Assembly (NCBI GenBank): GCA_039105265.1
Contig: JAPFFF010000043.1
Span: forward strand, 1,236,127 to 1,300,126
DNA from: Tritrichomonas musculus
Lineage: Eukaryota > Parabasalia > Tritrichomonadida > Tritrichomonadidae
Direction of reading: 5' to 3'
DNA: 64,000 nucleotides
The notes under the pieces were generated by a model. It saw nothing but the letters and a program-made list of their open reading frames with translations, did no database searches and was not told the origin of the DNA. The first letter of the stretch is position 1; each line of letters begins with the position of its first letter. Shown piece by piece: positions 1 to 10,071 of this stretch. The position numbers and the translations under genes are program-made.

Positions 1-187
1 TATTTAAATTTTTCAATAATTATTTGTAATTTTGAGAAAAGTTTATATCAGTTGATGAATATTTTAAATCAATTTTTTGAGATAATGCCTTTTATCGGCA
101 ACTTTTTGTGATGTTTTTATTGAATGAAGATTAAGAATTATTGACATAGAAAAAGTAGGAAAGAAAAATAATTATATAAAATCAAAA
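1..187 (+). repeat. Partial 1,038-bp terminal repeat T (inner end)
   Basis: Matches 37451-37637 in the same orientation with one difference that I noticed, and matches the inner parts of the T copies at 49709-50746 and 51875-52912 in inverted orientation. The remaining roughly 850 bp of this copy would lie before the window. Confidence 0.85.
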
Positions 188-3100
188 TATCTTAATATTA
201 GCTTTGTATAATAATAATATTTAAATCTAAATTAGATGTTATATAATATATAATACTAAATTTTGCTGCATAATAAATAAGTATTTAATTAAAATAGTTT
301 TTTAATAGATATTGTTTGAAAACAAAAATATTCATAAATACATTATGTGGAATAAAGATTACTAAATTTTTAAGTGGATAATTATCAATATAAGTTGTAA
401 AATAACCTATTTTATAATCGAGAAAGGAGCAAGGGTAACCGTTTTTCGTACGTTAAGAAGCCTTAAAAAAGCATTTATATCTTATTATAAGAACAAGAAA
501 AAACAATATTTTTTAAATATATTGATTATTTATATTAGATAAAATAATCCTTAATGATACATTACATAATTATTTCAAGTGTGATGAAATTAATGACTAA
601 TGATATTTTTTTTGATCATCCAAAGGACTTGTAGATTAATGGTTTTGACATTCTATTTTAGTGCTAAATGATAAAATGATATTATGTCTTTTAAATAAAA
701 TTTATAGTAGACTTATAAAATTCCATATCGCATTTTTTATTTTTGAAATCCTGGGGAATAATCCTTTCTGTTGAGTGTTTATTTACATTAATATTTTATT
801 TTGTCGACGATTGGTGTTAATAATTCTATTATATTATAATTAATGTTTTTTTAATAAGGAATTGTTATTACAAAATATAATTTTTTTAATATATATTTAT
901 TTAATAAAGCATATTAAATATATTATTTTCATTTTGGAGTTGAAATGGAAATAATTGCATGAATATTTATGTTCATTAAAAATCAAAGTTTTCGGGGGAA
1001 TAATAACAAATAGTTGTTATATAAAATCATATCAAGCAAATATAATTATTTATCAGCTGAATAAATCAATTAATTGCGATATTTATGAATTTTAATGATG
1101 TTTAGAGGTTCTATGATTTTTAATTATTAAATTTTAATAATAAAATAGACTATCATCTTTAATATAGGGAAATTTCATTTCCAAAATAACTAAGCACATA
1201 AGTAAATTCAGAATTAAAAATGAATAAAAAAAAAAATTGAGTAGTGCAAATTTTTAACACAAAAACTCATAGTATAATTTGTTTGTATTTTTCATAAGTA
1301 CATATAATATTTTATATAATATATAATAGTTTTTTTATCTAAAATATCTCTATAATTTATTTATATTATTGAGATAAAAATGTTTTATTCAAAATAAATC
1401 TAATTTGAATGCCTATTCAAATATTTTTTTCTCTCAATTTTTTCTTTTCAAATTTAAGTTTTATCGTTTTACAAATTTTTCTTGATGGGATATTAATATT
1501 TTTTAAATATTCTTGTATATTTAATCATATATATAGTTTTAAAAAATAATTACTCATAAGGTATTTTAAATCAATTTATATATTTGCTTGGGAGAATGCA
1601 TAAAACTAATGATCGAGTGTAACTTATCATGACTCTAATATAAAATTGGTAGTTGTGATTTGAGATTTAGTCGAATAAATAGATTTAATATACGCATATA
1701 TATCTAATATATTGTTTTCGAATGATTTGGTATGTTGAATTTGGGACAATATTTGATTTAATAGCATCAGTAATTATTTCAAAAAACTGATTATATCTCA
1801 GCCATTTTGTAAAAATATTGAGTCTCGCATGGTTTATTCTAATTATATTAGCAGATACTTTTAAATCATCATATGGTCTATCTTGAATTATTTGAAATTG
1901 AGAATCTCCAAATTTCATCGATTGCCCTTAATCAAATCATAAAAGTAATATTTATATATAAATATTATTATATTATTTATAAATAAAATAAAATTTTGAA
2001 TTTATTAATTATATAACGCAAAAAAAGGCAAACAACGAGAAAAAATAGCCCATTCAATAAGTTAACTCTCCTCTTCAATTTGTCAACTTTTTGAATTATT
2101 TTTATACTTTGATATTTTTCTTTCATTTGTCGGTAAATCGATTTATTTCTGTGATTTTACACAACTTCTATCAAACATGTAAAAACGTTTAGAATTAAAA
2201 TTCGTACGTTAGTTCTGAAAAGTTAAACTTTTTGATAACTTGGATTTTTTTAAAACGATAGATTCTTTTCTGGTCCATATAAAGTTTGCTTAAAAACCAA
2301 TATACTATATAATATTTCAATATGAAGTCGAAACGATTTTCAATAACCTCTAAAGTGGTGCTTCTTTTAATAGAGGTAATTTCAAGATCTTTTTCTCAAA
2401 ATTGAAATAAAATATGCGAAAATGGTCTATAATATATATATATAAACGTTATTATATAATAACAACATTATGAAATTCAAATTTCAGTTCAAATCATTGA
2501 GATATTTGAAAACTTTTTTATTAAACTTTTTCATTTCCACTGGAAATTTTCAAGAAGGGAATCATTTTAAACTGTATAAAAAAACTTAAATCTCCAGTGT
2601 GGAATTTTTATGACATTAAATAAATTAAAACATATATTGAAAAGAAAATTAAACCTTTTGGAAATAATTGATATAAAATCTGAAAATTAACATAAAATGT
2701 AATTTTAATGAAGAAATCATAAGTGTCAATGTTTAAAAAATAAAATTATAATTTTCTTTAATGAAACCCTTTATTCAATTTTTATGATAAGATAAATGCT
2801 AACATCTAGAGTTTCGATTTGTTATTCCAAAGTAAATTTAATAAATATAAATATAATAAATAAGATATTTTTAATTATTTTGACAACTTAAATGATTATA
2901 ATTCTTCAAATTTGTCTAATAATTTTATTCTTTTTCTAAAATGACAAGTAGGCTTGTTATTTTCCGATTCTCGAGATTGATAATTGATTGACTTTTCGAT
3001 ATCGATACATAAATACGCACTGATTCTCGAGATCGATTTCAGAGATCGAGAATTTTACGAATTTCCAGTAGCAACTTTTTGAGAGCTAGATTAATTGAAT

Positions 3101-3389
3101 TTAATTTCGCTCACTTTTTCATGAACAATGCTTCAATGAAAATGGATTATTTTTAAAAAGTTTGAATTATCATATTCATAATGCTATTATATGAGTTGTT
3201 TAAATTCGCATATTAACCATATCATATGACAAAATAATAACCACTTCTTCATTTTAATTTACTTTTTCTTTTAATTGAAAGGTTATGTTGGTTATATTTT
3301 TTAGAGAAAAAGTTGATATGCCTCGTGCTTTAAAAAAATGCTAAAATGAGTGAAAAAATGAGGGAAAGAATCAAAATTTAGGATTTGGT
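188..3389. other. Non-coding interior of MULE copy A
   Basis: AT-rich DNA without a convincing gene apart from the small 77-codon frame at 1685-1918. Positions 1931-2026 hold a stretch that resembles host intergenic DNA at 56469-56570 (see findings). Around 2960-3060 there are several short self-complementary pieces built on CTCGAGA and ATCGAT. Everything is repeated inverted at 46507-49708. Confidence 0.6.
1685..1918 (-). CDS. Small uncharacterised frame (77 aa), copy A
   Basis: ATG-started frame of 77 codons, preceded by an AT-rich leader that resembles the intergenic DNA before a host gene at 56.5 kb. The product has a charged, mixed composition (ends in ..RYICVY) with no domain or membrane segment that I recognise. 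The same frame is intact in copy B at 47978-48211. It may be a captured 5' fragment of a host gene rather than a working gene, because it is short and isolated. No function is assigned. Confidence 0.3.
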   Translation of the reverse strand: MKFGDSQFQIIQDRPYDDLKVSANIIRINHARLNIFTKWLRYNQFFEIITDAIKSNIVPNSTYQIIRKQYIRYICVY

Positions 3390-4650
3390 GGTTGCTACAG
3401 GCAACAACAGTGATAGGTATCACGATATTTATTATGTGTAGCAATCAAAACCTTAAACTTGAACCTTGTCCAGAGATAATGTTTGACAAAGACTTAACTG
3501 GCAGCAATCTTAGCAAAGATCTTATCACTGTTGCTAGAGAAAAAGTTTTTACGATAGAATTTGACGATTCTGATTATGCTAACATACTTGAACCCAAAAT
3601 ATTTACATTTATAAAGGATATTAATCTTAGAGATGTATATAAATGCGATGTTATAGATTTGTTATAGGTATAAAAAATAACACAGGACTTGTTTCATAAT
3701 GCATTAGAACTTAAGAAAATGATTCTGTATAAGGTAATGATCCATCAAGTATTACGTATATTAAGCACTTTAGCATACCTGGAATAGATATAGCTCAAGA
3801 CCCAGATATAGCTATCGTGAAATATGTAAAAAACTTAGTAAAAAACAAGAGCAATAATAATTATGAAACATTAAAGACAAAATTAGATGAAATGGAGAAT
3901 AATTTGTGGAAGCATTTTTATTATGTATTTACACTTTGTGATGACCAAACGATAGATAACATTTTTTATTCAGATAATACTTCAACAAAAGAATTTGGTT
4001 TAGAATTTTATTAAGATTTTATTTTTAACAAGAAAGAATATTTAGTGATGATGATTAGAACCAATATTATAAAAGGGAAAACTTATATTGATGAAATTTA
4101 TGGTCCTACAAGATTTATAGAATTAAATGATTTTGAGTATACTAATTTTGATAATATTTAACGTTATGGACGGCACAATTATAATTATAATATAAAGTAA
4201 CCACGCTTATAATAATTATCATAATAATAATAAAATAGATATATAGCAGTAGTGAACCGTAGGCTAGGCCAAATAAAATGCCCCAGCCTACCACTACTCC
4301 AAGGGCTCCCACCCCTGGACCCCGCCTTACAAAGTCTTCAAAAAGCTCCAACAGTCCATATAATTCAAAAAGTTGGTAACAAAAAAATTCTAAGCAAAAA
4401 GTTTTATGGTCTCGTTATCAAAATTATTTTAGGGCAAATAATCTACCTAAACCAATTTATGGGATAAAGACGAGGTTGATGTTAATATTCTTAATATTTT
4501 CATCATGAATGTAACGTTATGGACGGCACAAATGGACGTCCTTATATCGAAGATTGTGCCAGAGCTATATGGTGCAAGTGTTAAGGACAGGCTTAACGAA
4601 GTATTATAAATATGATTACAAATATTTTTATAAGCGTGGTTACTTTTATT
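3390..4650 (+). pseudogene. Decayed coding region of unknown family, copy A
   Basis: Successive stretches of plus-strand sequence read as plausible protein (about 3392-3667, 3760-4140 and 4530-4610), with ordinary amino-acid composition, but no single frame spans them and I could not match them to a family. The region is interrupted at 4179-4511 by DNA that includes a locally GC-rich piece (about 4255-4330). A 20-bp direct repeat (4159-4178 and 4512-4531) and a 19-bp inverted repeat (4194-4212 and 4628-4646) frame this interruption. The same decayed region is present in copy B (45246-46506), so the decay came before the duplication. Confidence 0.5.
4159..4531. repeat. Direct repeat of taacgttatggacggcacaa around an insertion
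   Basis: The 20-bp sequence taacgttatggacggcacaa occurs exactly at 4159-4178 and 4512-4531. Inside and beyond it a 19-bp pair, aaagtaaccacgcttataa (4194-4212) and its reverse complement (4628-4646), is also exact. The intervening DNA is unrelated to the flanking decayed coding sequence, which suggests an insertion or local rearrangement. Confidence 0.7.
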
Positions 4651-4740
4651 TCGAAAATAACTGATGTAGAAATGGGGGATGGAGATTCCATGGAAAATAC
4701 ATATAAATGCTATAAGCTGATAGAATAGGTGAACTGGCAC

Positions 4741-5761
4741 CTCCAGATGATCCCAATATCGATCAATAATTTCTTAATGAGATAGAAAATGACTGACAAG
4801 AAAAGGAAATAATTGTTTTTGTTGAAATAAGAATTCCAAGTCAAGAATATTAAAATGATTTTTTAAATCAAATAACTGTTTAATTTGACAAGAATATAAG
4901 TAATAAGATCAAATGATATTTTTTTTAATATGGAGCTACAATATTATCAATTGTTTCACGGCAAAACAATGTGAAAAGCTTTATATAAATTAAACTATAT
5001 AAAGTTTAAGATGGAATGAACAAAATATCTCTGAAAACTTTATTAGTTCAATTAGGAATGAAAACAAAAGCAATTAATGATAATTTATTAACTAAATAAA
5101 AGTTTTATTTCCTTTTATATAAAATATAATTTAAAAATAATAAATAATAAAGGTGCGTATTTATTTTGTAATATTAATTTTTTTATTTTATATTTATAAT
5201 AGATACAAAATATAGAATCAGAAAAAATATTTTTTATTTCATTTCATCTATCAGAAGTCAAGTATACACTTTTCATTTTTCAAAAGCTCTGTTTGTTTAT
5301 TTGGACTTTTTGTATTTCAGAATTATAGAATTAAATAAAAGATAAAAATGAAATAAAGAATTATTTTATCATTTATCAATATATATAATAGTATATATTA
5401 TATTTTATACTATGAAATATCATACATTTACAAGGATATTTCTCTTATTTAAAAATCAAACAGAGTTTCAGAAATATAAAAATGCGTAATCTCGACTTCT
5501 GTTTTATATTTTCAAATAGTAAACATATATTTTAATTATATACTTGTATATGATTATTTATTTATATTTATTAATAATTTTTATATTGGTTTTTTTATAA
5601 ACATGATTCAAACAGAGCTTCAGAAATTTTAAAAGTGTATGCTCGACTTCTGGTAGGCTTTTGATCAATTGAATTTATTTGTTATTTATAGTTTTTAATA
5701 TGCATTTTAACTATATGCTTTTCAAGGAAATCCTATAGATATTTATTGAAAATTTTCTATC
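4741..5761. other. Gene-free part of copy A with a triple subrepeat
   Basis: No gene seen. Three related 43-44-bp repeats sit at 5252-5294 (minus sense), 5458-5501 (plus) and 5610-5652 (plus). Each begins AAACAGAG(C/T)TTCAGAAAT or similar and ends TCGACTTCTG or a close variant. The Maverick is inserted about 115 bp beyond the last of them. Mirrored in copy B at 44244-44286, 44395-44438 and 44602-44644. Confidence 0.65.
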
Positions 5762-5766
5762 GTTAC
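5762..5766. repeat. Target-site duplication, left (GTTAC)
   Basis: GTTAC immediately left of the Maverick is repeated at 31577-31581 immediately right of it. The uninterrupted counterpart in copy B (44130-44134, GTAAC on the plus strand) has one copy only, which proves the duplication. Confidence 0.95.
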
Positions 5767-5989
5767 AGTAGTATAGTATAGGCGGTGTCTCATACTTCGC
5801 CACCGCCTACACTGCTCGCCACCAAGCTCAGGTACACCTTCGCTTGGGCCTCGCTATCCGGCCAAATACCCTCTGAAAACCTATCGTAAGTACACACTCT
5901 CTACTTTCACTATTCCCCAATGTCATTTCCAAGGTATGGAGTAGTTTTTGAGCTTTCTAATGGTGTTTTTTGAATTCTACACCCGAAAA
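5767..5989 (+). repeat. Maverick left terminal inverted repeat
   Basis: The 223 bp read the same as the reverse complement of 31354-31576 along their whole length. The repeat begins with AG, as Maverick/Polinton ends usually do, and its outer 110 bp is far richer in G and C than anything around it. Confidence 0.95.
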
Positions 5990-6013
5990 AAATATCTATC
6001 AACTTTTTGTATT

Positions 6014-9000
6014 TTACTGTAATGAATGTATTACATTCTTAGTGTTATCTGCAGTTAAGATACCATTTGATGTAAAGAATGTCGAGTTAATCATTATGTA
6101 ATTAGCTGTTGCATTGATCACGAAATTGCTGTTAACATCTAATGGAAATTCAATATTGTTTAACCAGATCTTAGTTGGTTCACATTGATATTCACTCGTA
6201 GGCGTATTATTAACGTTGAATGATATATTGATTTTGATTTCTTTAACACTGGTGACATTATCTTTGGTTTCGTTATAAGTCAAATAGAGTGTTCCATCAT
6301 ATTCGTCAAGTTGTTTCTCGAATTGATAACGAATGATATTACTATTCGCTACACTGAATGTATAATTGATTCGTGCTAATTTATTCATTAATGCATCTAA
6401 CTTAGCTCTTAATGATTCATTCTCACGCTGTAGAGTTGATATCTGACTGTTCATTGTTACGATTTTAGTAACATTTTCACCTACTAACTTGGCTAGATCT
6501 TGATGAGATTTAATATAATTATCTATCCTTGTCTTCAGTTCATCATTTTCACTTTTCAATGCATAATTGGTCAAATCAACAGGTTCAGGAATTTCACTTT
6601 TCAATGCTATTTGATCTTCTTCACCAAATTCAGCTAGAGTAACTCGTACTGGATATGTTCCAGAGTAATTATAAAGTACACCTGTTGCTTCTTCCCAATA
6701 AAACGAGCCAACACTTATATCCATAACATGAGCAATTGTATCGTGTATGTTTTTTGTACTTTCCGTCTTGAATATGATATCAAATTCCTCATTTACATTT
6801 GAGCCAGTCACACCAACCAAGTGAGCACCTTCTTGGAATGGAATGAAGGAAGTAGAAAAGAAATCACCAAGCAGATATTCTGGTTCGTAAGGGCCGTTTG
6901 TTATTGGTAGAATAATTTTATTCCCAACTTTCAAATCAGTTTTGCTTCGATATTTTTCATCGGATTCACTCTTCAATGCTATTTTATCTTGCTTCAATAT
7001 TTTTTCCGCTAATATTAATTTGGTATCAAAAGAGTCTTCCCCATTATCGATGTAAAAGCATTGACCAAATCTATCGTTTTTATAATAGGTCAAGTTATAG
7101 GTTGTTCCATCAATTTCAACATCGACATTAACTCCATCTTCAGTAATAACACCATTATAATCAAACAAATAATCAAACTCTTTTACAAAGCCATCGTTAT
7201 TTGATATTGTTCCAACAAGGCGAATTCCCCTAGTCAATGTTATTTTGACTTCCCACGATCCTGAATTATCTTGGACATTTTCAAAAGGCACATCGACTGC
7301 ATCTTTATATATCAAATCATTTTTGCTTCGATATTTTGCATCTGCTTCCTCTTTTGTATACAGGTTATCCATATTAACCATATTATTTTTTAATTCATCT
7401 AATGCTTCATTTACTTCATCAACAGTTGGGAATTCATTTAAAGTCGTAGCTAGAGCTGTATCATTCTTTTCTATCTGCTCATGTAATGTATCTATCTTCT
7501 TATGTAAAGCATCTATATCACAAGTATATGCTAAATCATTTGTAGTAAATTCCATTCTTCTTTTTGCTGTATTCTCTTTGATGCTGATTCCACCAACCCT
7601 CAGTTTATTTGGATTTGATATAATAAATGTTTTGTCATTCATAGTGCAGCTAGGAAAATCAGTTGTTCCTTGGTAATTAATTGTTCCACCTGTAATATTA
7701 ATAGTAACTATATTCTCTTCATAATCAACATCATTGTATTCACTAACTTTTTGAACCAAAAATCGTGCTTTGATTGTTCCATCTGTGATAACATCTTCTG
7801 CTTCCAAATGGACCTCGCCATTGACATATTTACCAACAACATCTATTATGTCATCTCTAACCAAATCATTTTGTGAAATATATTCATTATTTAATTCATT
7901 TACTTTTGAAGCTAATAATTTAAATGGTTTCTTTAAGCTATCTCTAAATTGATTACACATTTCTTCTGTTGCTCTAATTGATAATACAGCTTTCTCAGGA
8001 TCATCAAATTCATCATCAAAAGTTTCATCAGGTAAAGGTTCATATTCTTTATCACACCATTCAAATAGAGGAGTTAAATCAGTTGTTGATTGAATTGATC
8101 TTGTTGTAACGGGAGGTATATCAAACAATTCCATTTCACCAAGATTACGGTATCCTGCTCTCCTATACCACCAATCTCTAAAAAAGTTTCCAATTCGTTG
8201 TAAAATACCACCCCCTTTAGTGGCTGTTTGACCAACCGCATTTGAAACAGTTTTTGTTGGGAATGAAATACAATTTGCATCTATAGAAAAGCCTAATGAA
8301 ATAGCACTTCCTATAGTTCCTGCAATACCAAATGCTAAAGCAACATAAGAAATCATTCGTGTATTTTCCTCATCATATTCTAAAGATCGTGTTTTTAAAT
8401 TAATAGAAACCATTTCTGAATTTAATACATCGACTTTATTTGCAATAGCTTGAACATCATATGAAACGACATCAAAATTATTTGTCAAAACATTTAAATC
8501 ACTTCTCATCGTCGTGATGTTATCTGCGGTAATTATTTTTGATGAAGTAATGTTGTAATCTGTGTATAGTGTTGTAGCAGCATTTGGATTTGGACTAACA
8601 TCATAATATTGCTGTTTAATAATATAGTCAAATGCATTTGTAGATGAGTCCCAATTTACTTCTTCAATTGGATTAATAATATCTTTTCTGAGATATAATT
8701 CAATATTTCTGTTATTGGAATCAATTAAACTATCTTCTAAATGTAATTCAAGGCTTTCAATTGTATCTTTCAGAGGAATAATACCAAAATATCCTTTTTT
8801 ATTAACCGAATTAACATAAACACCATTTGCTTTAAATGTGTAAGCAACAGTAAATGGTGAATAGCCAGGTGTTTCAATATTTAAATGGATTTCATCAATC
8901 TCCTCAATTTTGAAATTATTATTTGGATAATCATCACAAATTATATTTAGTTTACCAATTGAATAATCTGGATATCTTTCATCTTTAACTATTTCTGAAT

Positions 9001-10042
9001 CATCAAGAAACCAATATAAACTTTTTGGTTCAATTTTCGTGCCATCTTTCTTAATTAATTCAAATTTTTTAGATGTATTTTGAAAAAGTCCATGAATTAA
9101 ACTTTCTGGTGATGACTCACTTTTTGGGATTAATTTTTCATTTGCTTCAGTTTTCTTGATCATAATGAAAACAGAATTTGATGGCCGAGAAGATTCTGAC
9201 ATTTTTGTTCGATTCAATTTATTAACTACTTTCCCAACGATTCTTGCTTGAATATTATTGCCCATCCATTTGGTTCCATCCCATGTTAAGACCCATTCAT
9301 TACCAAAACAATATTCTTTGAAGCAAAAGGTTAAATTGAGAGGTATTGCATAATCAGAAGGAACATTGAAAACCATTTTATAATATTCAACATCTTCTGA
9401 AATGATTGATGGTTTGTAGAGATACAACGCATCAGATTTATGTAACTTTAACGCATTATCAGCCTTTATGATGGAACACTTTATTGCTTTATCTGTTTGC
9501 AGTGAATCAGTTATGTACTCATTCATGATACTCAGCTCACCATTCATCCATAGAGTATATGGATTAAAATCAAGACCACTATCAAAGGCTATATTGATGT
9601 ATCCCATATTTGTGCTATTATTTATAGAACATCCATTTGCACTCTTTGTTATCATAGGAGAGTATACTTGTCCATCTTTGGCATAAATAAAGAATTCCTT
9701 AACTAAATTTCCATTTGTGTCATATATGATATTTTTTCGTAAAACCACTTTAAAGATATTGGTTTGTGCAGTTATTTCCTTCACTTTATTCATGAAATCC
9801 TCTGGTATGTTAACAAACTTTAGAATATGATATTGTGTAGATGACTCATATTGTATATTATTATTTTTGATATTAAATTCTGGTATACCCTCTACTTCAT
9901 TAAATAAATGCCCTGTCTGTACATATCCATCCAAATCACTCAGCGTTAATAATTCACTTGCTTTCCTAGTAGCATCTCCTACCTTAAATTGTATATCTCC
10001 AATGAATTTTGTGGTAGTATCTTTCACTTGCTCTGAAGTCAT
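6014..10042 (-). CDS. Giant fibre-like structural protein 1 (1342 aa)
   Basis: A long, Asn- and Ile-rich protein at the left end of the Maverick. Residues from about 25 to 290 and again around 490-540 are clearly related to the 1546-aa neighbour upstream (shared blocks such as TNIFKVVLRK, GELSIM and ITADNITTMRSD). A hydrophobic glycine-rich segment at about 564-589 could be a membrane or fusion-type segment, and heptad-like helices flank it. The second half has phage-tail-fibre-like blocks: TKEEADAKYRSKNDL (about 890), SDEKYRSKTDL (about 1020) and VDLTNYALKSEND (about 1150), then a coiled coil near 1190-1215. The start is preceded by gatttaaATG, a context shared by several genes of the element. 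Inference: a virion surface or attachment fibre. The family is not formally recognised. Confidence 0.8.
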   Translation of the reverse strand: MTSEQVKDTTTKFIGDIQFKVGDATRKASELLTLSDLDGYVQTGHLFNEVEGIPEFNIKNNNIQYESSTQYHILKFVNIPEDFMNKVKEITAQTNIFKVVLRKNIIYDTNGNLVKEFFIYAKDGQVYSPMITKSANGCSINNSTNMGYINIAFDSGLDFNPYTLWMNGELSIMNEYITDSLQTDKAIKCSIIKADNALKLHKSDALYLYKPSIISEDVEYYKMVFNVPSDYAIPLNLTFCFKEYCFGNEWVLTWDGTKWMGNNIQARIVGKVVNKLNRTKMSESSRPSNSVFIMIKKTEANEKLIPKSESSPESLIHGLFQNTSKKFELIKKDGTKIEPKSLYWFLDDSEIVKDERYPDYSIGKLNIICDDYPNNNFKIEEIDEIHLNIETPGYSPFTVAYTFKANGVYVNSVNKKGYFGIIPLKDTIESLELHLEDSLIDSNNRNIELYLRKDIINPIEEVNWDSSTNAFDYIIKQQYYDVSPNPNAATTLYTDYNITSSKIITADNITTMRSDLNVLTNNFDVVSYDVQAIANKVDVLNSEMVSINLKTRSLEYDEENTRMISYVALAFGIAGTIGSAISLGFSIDANCISFPTKTVSNAVGQTATKGGGILQRIGNFFRDWWYRRAGYRNLGEMELFDIPPVTTRSIQSTTDLTPLFEWCDKEYEPLPDETFDDEFDDPEKAVLSIRATEEMCNQFRDSLKKPFKLLASKVNELNNEYISQNDLVRDDIIDVVGKYVNGEVHLEAEDVITDGTIKARFLVQKVSEYNDVDYEENIVTINITGGTINYQGTTDFPSCTMNDKTFIISNPNKLRVGGISIKENTAKRRMEFTTNDLAYTCDIDALHKKIDTLHEQIEKNDTALATTLNEFPTVDEVNEALDELKNNMVNMDNLYTKEEADAKYRSKNDLIYKDAVDVPFENVQDNSGSWEVKITLTRGIRLVGTISNNDGFVKEFDYLFDYNGVITEDGVNVDVEIDGTTYNLTYYKNDRFGQCFYIDNGEDSFDTKLILAEKILKQDKIALKSESDEKYRSKTDLKVGNKIILPITNGPYEPEYLLGDFFSTSFIPFQEGAHLVGVTGSNVNEEFDIIFKTESTKNIHDTIAHVMDISVGSFYWEEATGVLYNYSGTYPVRVTLAEFGEEDQIALKSEIPEPVDLTNYALKSENDELKTRIDNYIKSHQDLAKLVGENVTKIVTMNSQISTLQRENESLRAKLDALMNKLARINYTFSVANSNIIRYQFEKQLDEYDGTLYLTYNETKDNVTSVKEIKINISFNVNNTPTSEYQCEPTKIWLNNIEFPLDVNSNFVINATANYIMINSTFFTSNGILTADNTKNVIHSLQ

Positions 10043-10071
10043 TTAAATCTCTAAAAAAATTATTCCCTAAT

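Noticed and set aside
4252-4740. Short overlapping frames on both strands (and mirrors at 45156-45754)
   Set aside because: Most start at GTG or TTG, overlap each other on opposite strands and cross the rearranged repeat; they look like chance frames in a decayed region.
5762-5767. A 6-bp target duplication GTTACA
   Set aside because: Possible, because both the left repeat and the right flank have an A at that place, but the 5-bp reading gives perfectly symmetrical terminal repeats.
7245-7952. Plus-strand open frames opposite fibre gene 1
   Set aside because: They mirror the coding constraints of the minus-strand fibre gene, have serine/leucine-rich shadow composition and lack leaders or domains.
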